Below, piece by piece: positions 1 through 10,815 of a DNA stretch of 64,000 nucleotides; position 1 is the stretch's first letter, and every line of letters starts with the position of its first letter. The notes below the pieces were generated by a model that saw only the letters and a list, made by a program, of their open reading frames with translations, was not told where the DNA came from and did no database searches. A program made the translations under genes and the position numbers. Source of the DNA: Chondrilla cf. caribensis (taxonomy: Eukaryota; Porifera; Demospongiae; Chondrillida; Chondrillidae); the NCBI GenBank assembly GCA_964020155.1, contig OZ026556.1:62001-126000 (forward strand). Direction: 5' to 3'.

Positions 1-158
1 GTTGTCATTCCAAAGTCACTCAAATCTGCACGAGATCTGATCAGGGAGTGAAGAGTTGGCAGTGAATAGCTGAAGACAATGAGTCAGTTACTCAATGCCC
101 GGCCATAGCCACCGGACTGGGATAGTCATTGTTACAATTCGAATGTTCTGTTCTTCAG

Positions 159-1235
159 GTCACTATGGAGAAGACTCCCAGTCCTCTTGTTGGAGTTGCT
201 GCTCTGGTTGTTGTTCAAAGTTCTGGCAAAGCATCCCTTATGCCACCCTGGTGTTCCACACTCTGACTCTGATAGGTGTGATTGGGTTTGCTGTAGCTGG
301 AGCTCAAGGAGCAGTGGCTTTGTCAGGGATACCTCAACTAGAGAGCACGTAAGACTCCTTCTGCTTTTGTTTGGAGTACCCTACTTCACCGCAGGCTTTA
401 TTCCCTTTGAGCAGAGTTGCAATCTTTGGTCCCACCATAGCAGTGGTGTCTGGTGTGTCCTTTCTCCCCTTGATTTTGACCTTCGTATTCGCTGTCTATG
501 CCACTGGCTACATTAGAGAAGTCATCAAAGGCCACATCCTAACCACCTGTTTGGGCTACAGCTGTAGTGTGTTTGTGAGTTACTCAGTGACACAAGCTAT
601 CAAGCGTATTGGCTACCTCTCCCACTACTTGTCCCCTTCAGTCCATTCTTCTGCTGCTGTCCTTCACTTTGGTGTGGATAGTGGTGTGTGTGGCTGTAGG
701 TTTACTTATTACTTTCTACATCGAGCTCAACCTAGCCTGTATACATGTGTTGAATCTGCCCGATGCTGAGAGATGTATCCCGACTGCCACTGTCTTGAGT
801 GAGTTTGGATTGTGTCTTGTGCTAGGACAAGGACATAGTACATCTTGTTATTGGTATCTGGTGTATACTTGTCTAGACATTACTGCTAGTGATTTCTGTG
901 GAGGGTCCGGTCTGGAAGAACTGTGTGAGGAGGTGAGGTAAAGGCTCTGTGAGAATCAGTGCGTGCTTCATTGATGCTGTCTCTGATACTCAGGGAATTG
1001 TCGCTGGTATTGCCTTCTCTCTGTCCCTAGCTTTTGCCTTCCTTGTGACTTTTGGTATGGTGAGTATTAATATTCTACTGTAATGTGTGTGGATGTGTGT
1101 TTGCATGTGTGTGGGAGTATTTCATTACCTTCTCCACCTGTGTAGGTCATTCTTCTCGTGATACAGACATGTAATTTTGTCAAGGTTCGTGAGGTGTCTC
1201 ACTATCACAACACATACGACATCAGTGACAGCTAA
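159..1235 (+). CDS. M6/proteolipid protein (PLP/DM20/GPM6 family), 5' end incomplete
   Basis: Four-transmembrane proteolipid of the PLP/M6 family, expected in the plasma membrane. Six exons join in phase: 159-348, 415-574, 642-798, 877-932, about 995-1060, and about 1147-1235. The first visible exon has a cysteine-rich stretch followed by FWQSIPYATLVFHTLTLIGV, which resembles the family N-terminus (Cys cluster, then a PYASL-type first membrane helix). Further helices lie near FGPTIAVVSGVSFLPLIL, SILLLLSFTLVWIVVCVAVG and the GIVAGIAFSLSLAFAF exon. Between helices 3 and 4 is a loop with several cysteines (RCIPT, FCGG, LCEE), as expected for the disulfide-bonded second extracellular loop. The tail ends HYNTYD-like (HYHNTYDISDS). 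The initiating exon was not identified: a good acceptor (ttcttcag) precedes 159, so the start lies upstream or in a short unrecognised exon. Family call is by similarity of layout and motifs from memory. Confidence 0.68.
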
Positions 1236-1378
1236 CCTCGACTGTGCACTCACAAATTGTTTATCCCAAAAGTCAGAGTATACATTGCTTTAACTGTATA
1301 GCATCAGATGACATATACTTTTAGTGCCATTTTCACTGTTTCAGACATGGTATTATATTGTTAATGTGTAATTATGGT

Positions 1379-1384
1379 TTTATT
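1379..1384 (-). terminator. Poly(A) signal AATAAA for the ankyrin gene
   Basis: On the minus strand AATAAA (plus-strand tttatt) lies about 126 bp beyond the ankyrin stop. This is upstream of the plus-strand signal at 1452, so the two convergent transcripts would overlap by roughly 100 nt. Confidence 0.55.
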
Positions 1385-1451
1385 TGCTGTGTTAATCGAA
1401 GACATTATTATGTTTTGCAACATCTATCCATTACTCATAATATTATAATGC

Positions 1452-1457
1452 AATAAA
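1452..1457 (+). terminator. Poly(A) signal AATAAA for the M6/PLP gene
   Basis: AATAAA lies about 217 bp after the M6/PLP stop. It lies only 53 bp before the stop codon of the convergent ankyrin gene, so the two 3' UTRs should overlap. Confidence 0.6.
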
Positions 1458-1509
1458 TATAAATAGCAGTACACACAAATCATTAATACGATAAAATTAC
1501 ATTAAAACA

Positions 1510-4500
1510 TCATCCTGCTAAAGCCTCTCCTATTTCATTTGATGCTAAAATGGCTGCTAGAACATCATCTAACCCTTCTGATGTGACAAGCTCAATTAAA
1601 GAAGCGTATTCCAATTGGTCTACGAAGAGTAGTGCTCCTTGCTCAATCAAGAAGTTGGCCACACCAGTGTGACACCCACGGATGGCTAGCATGAGTAATG
1701 ATTGGCCGAGTGTGTTCCGCAGAGACAGGTCAGCAGATGGACACTCCAAGAAGAACTGTACCAGAGGTAGATAGCCCCGAGAGGCAGCCAGATGAAGTGG
1801 CGTGTTCCCACTTCTGTTCTGTTTGGACAAAGATGCACCGCGCTTGGCAAGGAACTCGGCTACCTCAAGGTGTGCATTAGCTACTGCAAAGTGGAGGGCT
1901 GTCTCCAAGGTGGTGCAGCAGGATACATCCATGTCCACTTCTCTGTTGACTAACACTGTCACCAAATCCAAGATCCCAGCTAAAGCTGATTCCATGAGTG
2001 GAGTGAAGCCATTATTATCGTTGCTCCCACAGTTAGCCCCTTGACCAATCAAGTACTGGCCCATGTCAATCCTCCCATTCCTACAAGCCAACAGCAGAGG
2101 AGTGGCACCAGTGGCATCAACACACTCAATCACAGCACCCGCTGCTACTAGGTCTTTAGCAATGTCACAGAATCCCAATTCTGCTGCAGTGTGTAAAGCG
2201 GTAAATCCCTTGTTGTCCTTTGCCTGTGCGAGAAACAGAACGTCATGTGTAAAATGTTATCAAACAAAAGAAACGGAATGGCATATGTACCTTAATGTTC
2301 ACTCCTGCTTTTATCAAGAGTTCACAAACAGAACGATGGTGCTTTTCACTTGCAATGTGAAGGGCATTCTGTCCTCCTCCTGTCACTAAGCTGGTGTTGG
2401 CTTTCTTCTCCAAAAGGACTGATACCACCCCAGTATGCCCCCGAGACGAGGCTATGAGAAGAGCAGACCTTTTCTCAAAATCACAAGCATTGATGGGTAT
2501 TGACAAGTCCAAAATTGTTCTGACAATATCAGCATTTCCTCCATAACAGCCCATGTGTAGAGCTGTTTCTCCTTTCTTGGATCTTGCCTTATGGTCTGCT
2601 TTGGCGGCAATCAGAGTCTTCACCACCTCAGCACTGCCGTACCTAGCCGCGTAGAGGACAGGAGTGTAGCCCTCGCTGTTTGCTTCATCTACATTGGCGC
2701 CGTTGTCCAGGAGATACTGAACAACCTGCTTCTTGTTGTTGCTTTGGCAGGCCAAATGGAGGGGACTGGAGCCTGCATTGGTTAGACGGTTCACCAAGGC
2801 TTTGTTGCATTTCACCAATTCTTGGACCACACTGATGTTGATGGACTGCTTAGCACACGCTTGATGGAGAGCGGTCATACCCTGCTTGTCACATGCCCCC
2901 ACGTCAGCTCCACTTTCAATTAGCTTACGAACAATATTGATGTGGCCTATCCCCAAGGAGAGAGGGCGCATTCCACTGTAGTTTTCACTTTCCACATCAG
3001 CTGCTTTCCGCAAGAGACGATCAACGATATCAGGAGCGTTGCTGGAAGCTGCCAGATGAAGAGGGGTGTTCCCATCCTTGTCTTTGATCCCGATACTTGC
3101 ATTGTGCTCCAACAGCTGCTCAATGTAGTAGTGAGAGCCATCGTAGTGAGAACACAGCATGTGAAGACAAGTCCTCCCCTCGTCTGTCTGAGCGTTCACC
3201 GGAATACCATGCTCCAACAGAATTCTGAAGACCTCTTGTCTCTTGTGATGATATGCGACGTGCAAGCAGGTCCACTGCTTGGAGTCCTTCAGTGAAAGGT
3301 CGGCCGAGTGTGTGATGAGGTAGCTCACTATCTGTGTGTGGGAACGCATACAGGCCAGGTGGATGGGAGTCCTCAGGTTGTCTGATTGAGCATTCACTGG
3401 TGCTCCCATGGTGACCAGCATCTCTACTATCTCCATGTGACCTTCTTGGGCAGCCAAATGTAGTTGAGACCACCCTTTTTCATCTTGTACAAAGGTGTTG
3501 GCTCCATGGTCTAGCAAAGCTTTCACCAGATCCTTGCGTCCGTAAAATGCAGCAGAATGCAGTGGAGTGCGTCCGTTGTGAGCTTGTGCATTGATGTTTG
3601 CCTCTCGTCTTTTCAAGATCATCAGCGCAATAGGGGTTTTCCCCTCCTGAGTGGCGAGGTGAAGTGGTGTCCACAAGTCCTTGTCAGGAACATGCACCTT
3701 GACACCGTTTTCCAGAAGTATTTCAGCTATCTGTAAACGACCCTCGAATGCTGCCAAATGGAGTGCATTCCTTCCCATTGATATGAGCTTGTTGGGGTTA
3801 GCTCCTGCTCTAATCAGGATCTCCACAACTGCTGTGTGACCATGTTGGCACGCCACATGTAGAGGAGTCCAATCTTTATTGTCAGCTTCGTCCACTTTTG
3901 CACCCGAATCAATAAGAAGGCGAATGGCCTCAGAAGAACCTTTCAGAGCAGCACTGTGGAGCGGAGTACGGCCATTGTGGGACTTGGCATTGATGTCCAC
4001 CATCTTTCCTGAATTAAGGATGCACTTCACAATGTCAGGGTGTTTCTCCTGACAGCATAGGTGCAGCTGAGTCCACTTATCCTTGTCTGGGACATGGCAT
4101 TCGATCCCCTTGTCGATCAACATTTGAGCAATTTCCACTCGGCCGTAGAACGAGGCAGAGTGCAGCGCATTACGTCCGTTGCTGGCTCGTAAGTTGATGT
4201 TGATGCGTGGATCACCAAGCAGCAGCTCAGCACACCTTGTCTTGCCTTCCTGAGCTGCCAGGATGAGGGGTGTCCAGTTCCCCTCACTCTGAATATTCGG
4301 ATCGGCACCCTTCTCAAGAAGATGCTCTATACACTCGGGATAACCCTCGAAAGCAGCGAGATGAAGAGGCGTGCGTCTGATGTCGATCTGGGCGTCGATG
4401 TTAGCTCCTTTCTCGATAAGGACCTTGGCCACCTCGGGTTTTCCATACTGGCAGGCAAAGTGTAGGGCTGTCCACTTACGATTGTCTGTGAGCTCCAGAA

Positions 4501-4909
4501 GTTTCGGCTCCACGCTGAGTAACGTCTCCACGATCTCCACGTTGTTAGCCATCACCGCTTCGTGCAGAGGAGTAGATTTCAATCCAGAGGACTTGGACGG
4601 TATAATTTCTACCCCATGGTCCATCAAAACACGAACTATGTCGATTTTACCTAAAGAACACGCCAACATGAGACACGTATATTTCTGTCCATCCTGAATG
4701 GAGGGATTACCGCCGTGTTGTAACAGCGTTCGAACTAGCTGGTTGTTGCCGCTTTCCACCGCTGCGTGCAAGGGTGTTGCCTTGAATCCCAAACCATCGT
4801 CAAAAATGAGCTCATTGATCTTGTTTCCGTTCACATTCTCGCTCGATAAGAACTTCTCTACGGCATCCAGATCACCTGCTTGGCAATCTTGGTAGAATTT
4901 CTTGGCCAT
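1510..4909 (-). CDS. Ankyrin-repeat-only protein, about 1110 residues
   Basis: Two exons: 4909-2291 (873 codons) and 2223-1510, joined in phase across a 67-bp intron (donor AAG|GTACAT, acceptor CACAG|GCAAAG). The start is ATG at 4909 (MAKKFYQDCQAGDLDAVEKF). From about residue 10 to the C-terminus the protein is an almost unbroken series of roughly 30 ankyrin repeats, with the TPLHLAA...G...LL..GA pattern recurring about every 33-34 residues. No kinase, SAM, death or membrane domain is visible. Such proteins are protein-binding scaffolds, but partners cannot be read from sequence. A single 2.6-kb exon is unusual among its intron-rich neighbours and suggests retroposition or recent repeat expansion. 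It shares a 56-bp divergent promoter gap with COX11. Confidence 0.9.
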
Positions 4910-4965
4910 CTTTTGGGGGATATCTGTCTTCTGGGGTTGGGCGTTACCGAGAAATAATCTACAAA
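4910..4965. promoter_or_regulatory. Probable bidirectional promoter, ankyrin gene / COX11
   Basis: Only 56 bp separate the two divergent start codons, so the 5' UTRs and core promoter elements must be very short or overlap the neighbouring gene. No TATA box is evident. Confidence 0.5.
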
Positions 4966-7530
4966 ATGGCTGCCATGAGGACTGTATTATTTTCAGTGAT
5001 ATTTCGAGGAAGCAGGACGTACTGTGTGGGTACTGTGAGATTATTCGGTTGTCCTATGGTAAATAAAAGCAGCGCGCAGTGGATTCGTAATCAGTCATCC
5101 TTTAACAAGAGTGTTCATGAACGCATCAGAAAATTTCGTCAGTCAGCGAATGAGAGAACAGTGATATACGTCAGTGCTATTGCAATAGGCATTTTAGGTT
5201 TGTCCTACGCTGCTGTGCCATTATATCGTTTATATTGTCAGGTGAGCATTTGTGTTGTGTCAGGTGAGCATTTGTGTTGTGTCAGGTGAGCATTTGTGTT
5301 GTGTCAGGTGAGCATTTGTGTTGTGTCAGGTTAGCTGTGCCCGATGGTGTCACTTTCACATGTTCTGAAAGGGATTAGTGGTTGCCTGTCCTTGAGGCCT
5401 GTCTGATGAAGTGTGCTATGTATTTCAAATTCGTAATGCTCTTAACATCACCAATGGGTTAGTGCTTACCATTAGATCCTGTTCCATGGGATAGCACTAA
5501 TATACCCATATCAAGTTGTTGCTGCATAGTACATAGGGTGTGGCATCGAATTCCGGACGTCATGATAAACCGGACGCTCGATCTCAGCGATGGAGGTAGC
5601 TACAACCTTCAAATTTACACCATCAGACAAGCACACGAATTGAACTAGGTAGACCATGTTATGGACGCACAGGCCGTTTTTCACAAAAGTTATTCAAAGA
5701 ACAAAAAACTTCCGAAATAATATTATTCCGGACGGAGGTCATGTAATTCCGGACAGTGGCTTGTACGCGTGAAAGAGAAGGCTCCCGTCAACTTTTATTG
5801 GATTACCTGATAGACACATTCAAGAGCTTCTTACACTGTAATCTTCGAAAAGAATCTCTTTACGGTTATGAAGAATGGTCCCTCTACACGAATGCGCTAG
5901 ATGCATCATATCCCGGACACTTTCTACAGTAAAAAGTCGATGTGATTCATCAAAAATGACCACAAAGGTCAGAAAACAGTAGTTTCTCTAAGAATTGGAT
6001 GATAAGCATCATAAAATTCTTAGAGAATTTATAATCCATGGAAATTATCGACTTTGGTACCGGAAATGTACAACGTTTAAAAAACGGGCCGAAACTTGAT
6101 AACGTTGTACATTTCCGGTACCAAAGTCGATAATTTCCATGGATTATGTATTCTCTAAGAATTTTATGATGCTCATCATCCAACTCTTAGAGAAACTACT
6201 GTTTTCTGACCTTTGTGGTCATTTTCGATGAATCACATCGACTTTTTACTGTAGAAAGTGTCCGGAATATGATGCATCTAGCGCATTCGTGTAGAGGGAC
6301 CATTCTTCATAACCGTAAAGAGATTCTTTTCGAAGATTACAGTGTAAGAAGCTCTTGAATGTGTCTATCAGGTAATCCAATAAAAGTTGACGGGAGCCTT
6401 CTCTTTCACGCGTACAAGCCACTGTCCGGAATTACATGACCTCCGTCCGGAATAATATTATTTCGGAAGTTTTTTGTTCTTTGAATAACTTTTGTGAAAA
6501 GCGGCCTGTGCATCCCTAACATGGTATACCTAGTTCAATTCGTGTGCTTGTCCGATGGTGTAAATTTGAAGGTTGTAGCTACCTCCATCGCCGAGATCGA
6601 GCGTCCGGTTTATCATGACGTCCGGAATTCGATGCCACACCCTACCAGGGTCTGTGATACTAGGTTTGTGTAAAGAAGGGTTGATCAGCTGATTGTGGTA
6701 GTTAATACTGTCTATTGGAGGATGACACTGATAACCCTGCATCATGTAACTGCTGACTGGGGCACCTTAGTCCATTATTTGGTGTCTGAAATTTGGAGTC
6801 AATATCTGACGTGTGCATTGTGGTTGTTCAGGCTTCTGGGTATGGAGGGACTGTATCAAAAGCAGAAGCTAGTGAAAAAATAGAACAAATGTCACCAATC
6901 CGTGACCGGGAGGTTCTGATAAAGTAAGTAATGTATCGATCCTTTGGTTTAAGGGTTGGGCATTACTGTGTGTTGGCTTTAGGTTCTCAAGTAGCACAAG
7001 TGCTGGGATGCAATGGCAGTTCAAACCACACCAGAAGGAGATTAAGGTACATGGTTTGTGTTTGAGGGATCGAAATTTCAACCATCTTGTTGTTTCCAGA
7101 TTGTACCAGGGGAAACAGCTCTGGCTTTCTACAGTGCGAAGAACCCTACCAGTCAGACAGTCACTGGGATTGCAACTTACAACGTTGTACCTTTTGATGC
7201 AGGACAGTACTTTAATAAGATTCAGGTTTGTTGTTGGTATGTTCGTGTTTGGGTGGGTGTGTCAATTAGCTGTGTCGTCTGTAGTGTTTTTGTTTTGAAG
7301 AACAAAGATTGAATCCTGGAGAAGAGGTATTCTCGGACTAATCTGTTGTATCATTTGCCATTTGTTGAGTGTGTTTCATCCAACCTACGCAGGTGGACAT
7401 GCCAGTATTCTTCTACATTGACCCAGAGTTTAACGAGGATCCTGCTATGTCTAAAGTAGACACAATAACACTTTCTTATACATTTTTCGAACAAAACGAA
7501 ACATTTAATGTACACAATGTTAATAGCTGA
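4966..7530 (+). CDS. COX11: Cytochrome c oxidase assembly protein COX11 (CtaG family)
   Basis: Mitochondrial inner-membrane copper chaperone that delivers copper to the CuB site of COX1. Exons are 4966-5241, 6832-6923, about 6984-7047, about 7101-7228, 7285-7326 and about 7394-7530, all phase-compatible. Exon 1 gives a basic, presumably mitochondrial, leader followed by the single membrane helix and the signature LGLSYAAVPLYRLYCQ. Later exons give VPGETALAFYSAKNPT, the copper-binding CFCFEEQRLNPGEE (both cysteines of the CxC motif present, in a 42-bp exon) and VDMPVFFYIDPEF...LSYTFFE. Length and domain order fit the family. Intron 1 (about 1.6 kb) is far longer than the others and contains a 22-bp tandem repeat that repeats the donor site, plus a 1.1-kb foldback element. 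Confidence 0.96.
5239..5329 (+). repeat. 22-bp tandem repeat, four copies, carrying the COX11 exon 1 donor
   Basis: The unit caggtgagcatttgtgttgt(gt) starts at 5239, 5261, 5283 and 5305 and ends in a fifth, degenerate CAGGTTAGC at 5327. The first CAG|GTGAGC is the true splice donor of COX11 exon 1, so the array offers three extra identical donors. Using any one of them adds 22, 44 or 66 nt; only the 66-nt option keeps frame length, but all read through new codons. Confidence 0.95.
5536..6642. mobile_element. 1107-bp foldback (long-hairpin) element in COX11 intron 1
   Basis: Left arm 5536-6077 and right arm 6101-6642 are each 542 bp and nearly perfect reverse complements, separated by a 23-nt spacer (6078-6100). 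The ends are GGGTGTGGC...GCCACACCC, and TA is present on both flanks (5534-5535 and 6643-6644), consistent with a TA target-site duplication as made by Tc1/mariner-type transposases. No transposase ORF is present; the small ORFs inside are by-products of the palindrome. The left arm carries CCGGAC five times (5553, 5570, 5728, 5749, 5913), mostly mirrored as GTCCGG in the right arm. Best read as a non-autonomous MITE/foldback element. A few scattered mismatches between arms suggest it is not brand new. Confidence 0.9.
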
Positions 7531-7567
7531 TCAAGCCATCATCCTGTCGACTCAGTTGAACTATAGT

Positions 7568-7760
7568 CATGTGTATGACCACAGGATCTGTACAGAACTG
7601 TTGGACATGACCACAGGATCTGTACAGAATTGTCAGGCATGACCACAGGAGCTGTACAGAACTGTAGGGCATGACCACAGGATCTGTACAGAACTGTTGG
7701 ACATGACCACAGGAGCTGTACAGAACTGTAGGGCGTGACCACAGGATCTGTACGTACATA
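7568..7760. repeat. Tandem repeat of about 32 bp between COX11 and TSR3
   Basis: About six copies of a unit built on GACCACAGGATCTGTACAGA, alternating 'gatctg' and 'gagctg' variants. It begins about 40 bp after the COX11 stop and probably lies in or next to its 3' UTR. Minus-strand ORFs over it show the same peptide in three frames and are not genes. Confidence 0.85.
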
Positions 7761-7965
7761 CCTGTACGTAGGCCGTATATACTTGACCACAAAATTGGCA
7801 CACAATTAATTTTGATTTGTTGAGCATTATGTGCACTCCAAATATATGGAAAAATGGCGACATTCAAAGTGGGCACGGTAACTCGATCATAGAACAGCTG
7901 ATCTGGATCTGATTTGCGAGACAGCGGGTCTGAACTGGAAGTTACCCTCAAAGTACGAACAAGTA

Positions 7966-9023
7966 ATGTATAAAAGAAACACAAAGAAGACTGTAAAGCC
8001 AAGAAAGAAGCACACTCGCCACAAGATTGAGAGGTCCGATTGTAGCTACACTTGCTGTTGACCTATTTATGGCCCCAGCGGCTAGATATGTTATCAGTAT
8101 CATTGGCTATGTGGATTGAACTCAATCCAGCTGTGGTCCATTAACAGGTTACAATCGAAGGACAGAAGTAGTGACGAAGATTCCAGCAATGAACAGGACT
8201 TTAATATACAACTTGCTATGTGGGTATGTCGTGAGCAGTGTCACATGTCAAACGTTGTGTGCACTCCAAGTACCATTGGTTGTAGGACCTCAAGCATTGT
8301 GACCCTAAGAAGTGTACTGGTCGTAAGCTTGCTCGATTTGGTTTTATCCGAGAACTGTCCTTCTCTCAGCATTTTGGAGGCATAGTGCTGTCACCATTAG
8401 GTGTGCAGTGCGTGTCGCCCGAGGACAGGGACATTGTGAGGGACTACGGGGTTGCAGTTATTGATTGTTCTTGGGCACAACTTGAGACCACACCCTTTCC
8501 TAAAATGAAAGGGTCTTACCCTCGTTTACTCCCATATCTTGTGGCAGCTAACCCAGTCAACTACGGCAAGCCATGTCAATTGTCCTGTGCCGAAGCTCTA
8601 GCGGCTACATTGGTTCTCACAGGATTCGCAGAGAAGGCACAGGTAATCCTGTCCAAGTTCAAATGGGGACATGCTTTCTTTACTGTCAACAAGTGAACAA
8701 AATTGCTTTTGATGTGTTTAGCACATAAAACACTCAATTCATCTTTCTTTCATCGTAGGGAGTTACTAGAAAGATACAGTGAGTGCAGGTCAAGAGCAGA
8801 AGTGTTGAGTGTTCAGAAGACGTGGTTGGAAGAAGATGGGACGAGTGGATCCGGACCGAGCAGAGATTTTCCAGCCACCAGTAGCAGTGATGAAGAATTC
8901 TGTGAGAAAAACATCAGGGGAGGCGTGGAGACCTCTGGACAAGTGCTAACAACTGAAGACTCGGGCAGTGGTGAAGATGTTGTGGTTGATACCACAAACA
9001 CACAGACTGAACCAAGAACATGA
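7966..9023 (+). CDS. TSR3: 18S rRNA aminocarboxypropyltransferase TSR3
   Basis: Adds the aminocarboxypropyl group to a hypermodified pseudouridine of 18S rRNA, using S-adenosylmethionine, late in small-subunit maturation. Four exons: 7966-8033, 8148-8223, 8286-8692 and 8759-9023. Exon 1 is a basic leader ([15 protein letters not shown]). Exons 2-3 give [20 protein letters not shown], matching the family W-D-x-x-H-C-D-P-K-x-C start. The core follows as [32 protein letters not shown] and [16 protein letters not shown]. Exon 4 completes [19 protein letters not shown] and ends in an acidic Ser/Thr/Glu-rich tail, as is usual. Likely start: the first ATG giving a lysine-rich leader, spliced in phase into the core. 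Confidence 0.95.
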
Positions 9024-9181
9024 CAATTAATTCAGTATTACATACTCAATTCTCATTCAATCCGTTAACACTATATAGTATTTGAATAGGGATTTCGGAC
9101 TGCAAAGTTCCCAGCAACTGTATAATATTCATTAAATAATTCAATGGAATACAATATAGTGAGTGATGCAATATTAATTTC

Positions 9182-9187
9182 AATAAA
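9182..9187 (+). terminator. Poly(A) signal AATAAA for TSR3
   Basis: AATAAA lies 159 bp after the TSR3 stop and 35 bp before the stop of the convergent SNARE gene; a second AATAAA follows at about 9195. The 3' ends of the two genes therefore abut or overlap. Confidence 0.5.
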
Positions 9188-9221
9188 TGTACATAATAAA
9201 AGATGGATAAAACTTGATATT

Positions 9222-9886
9222 TCATGGTTTCCCATGGAATGGTACAACAGCAATAATTATGATGACCACCATTAACAGAGCAACGATCAACCACGGAACT
9301 ACAGGATGGAGAAAGGTACATTTCACTGAAGAGAAGATGTAGGATCTTGGCACTACAGGCTCACCACAGGTGCAAGCACAGCTCTGCTGTCGGGATCTGT
9401 TGACTCGATCTGTTGTCTTTTCTATTCGCAAATGTACCTTATCTGATTCTCGTGAAATGTCATCAATTATATCTAAAAGGAAAATAATTCACAGTTTACA
9501 CACGTTAGGTTGGTCGTGAGGCCTCTTGGAACAGACGTTAATCCACTTTGGGAGACGCAGTATTAAATCTCAACTACACAGTTCCCCCTCATTTCCAATA
9601 GACTCGCATACAAAATCCGTCTCACCAATATGTCCTTCTACTTCTCTCCCAATGGCTAATCCCATATCTTTCTGTCGGCGTAAGACTTTTGATAGTTCCT
9701 CGAGGCCTTGGTCTTGTTCTATAGATGAAACAGATAAACAAGATCTAGACCACTTGGTTCTGGTAGCAGAGCAAGTGTACGAGATCACAATGCTCCATCA
9801 GCACATCCCTTTAATTCGAAAGTAAAATATACCTCACCTTCTAAGAGAGCTCTTTGCTCTTGTCTCATTTGTTCGATCGTTGACAT
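9222..9886 (-). CDS. Short Qc-type SNARE, syntaxin-8-like, without N-terminal domain
   Basis: Membrane-fusion SNARE. Exon 1 (9886 to about 9839) gives MSTIEQMRQEQRALLE; exon 2 gives EQDQGLEELSKVLRRQKDMG and the run to EVEGHI; the next gives DIIDDISRESDK, followed by the rest of the SNARE helix and a hydrophobic anchor (PWLIVALLMVVIIIIAVVPF) ending six residues later. The first part matches syntaxin-8 (EQD.GL..LS..I.RQK.MG). An in-frame TAA precedes the ATG, so as seen the protein is only about 110-140 residues and lacks the roughly 130-residue helical N-terminal domain of animal syntaxin-8. Before the anchor there is a cysteine cluster (SCACTC). A 42-nt stretch (GTGAGC...TCTTCAG) just before the anchor could be a tiny intron or be translated; both keep frame. 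An upstream exon cannot be excluded. Confidence 0.75.
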
Positions 9887-10242
9887 TTTGACTTATAATT
9901 GGGGTTTTCCCTATCATTAGTCGATGGGCGTGGAGAGCAAAAATAGAAGATAGTGAATTCCAACATGGCTGAATAGGACGATTGTAACCTTCAGTTGTCA
10001 CGCCTGAAAAGTACCTGGGCCTGAAGGGATTGCTGTACCTAGCTCACAATTTTGTAAGATAAGCCAGAATTTACAAGTTGTTTTGTAAAGTAAATTCAAC
10101 TACTTTTCGGTAAGTACGAAGTGTGTGATTGTCACCCTATTCGACGAAAATTGCTGAAGTCTCGTTAATAGGAAATAGCGATCGTTTCCTCTCTTTTTGC
10201 TGTAGTGGACTCGCGCCAGATACGCATGTTATAGCTTTTAAA

Positions 10243-10641
10243 ATGACCTCTGACGGACCCAGAGGGAGAGGGTTGGAGCGGGACGGAGCTACCTCCTTCG
10301 CCCCGGACCTCCCAACGTTACACGAAGGAGTAGAGGATGCGCCACTATCAAGACAAGCTGCTCAGTTAGGTGAGGCCCCGACGATGAGGTTGCCGAGAGC
10401 GGTGTATTGCGGTTTGCTTGTTTTCTGACCGAGACCACACCGCTACCGGTTATTAGTGCGCTCGGTGTTCATAGTTATTTGGGAGTCGAGTTTTGGCGTT
10501 TGTACACGCTCATTGGATGTGCTGAGTTGGACCATACGTGGGTGTGTCAAATGGCATGTGGGAGGATATAAATAAGCATTCATTGTCTGTATGTGTGGTA
10601 TACAGGCATTAGGCTATAGTGTTACATTCTGATGCAGTGTG

Positions 10642-10692
<51 letters not shown>

Positions 10693-10767
10693 TGTGTGTG
10701 GTGTGGTGTGTGTGTGTGTGTGTGTGAGTGGAGCTACATGCATAATATTAGTATTATATAATTGTAA

Positions 10768-10815
<48 letters not shown>

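Noticed and set aside
5950..6183. Small ORF in the centre of the foldback element as a transposase remnant
   Set aside because: It spans the hairpin loop and reads palindrome arms; no transposase motif.
10619..10813. Val/Cys-rich ORF (VCVCVC) as a gene
   Set aside because: It is a translation of a (GT)n run; the same applies to the other VCVC- and HTHT-rich ORFs near 25.4, 26.9, 33.5, 34.2, 40.6, 41.4, 43.0, 44.4, 48.3, 52.4, 53.7, 58.6 and 63.2 kb.
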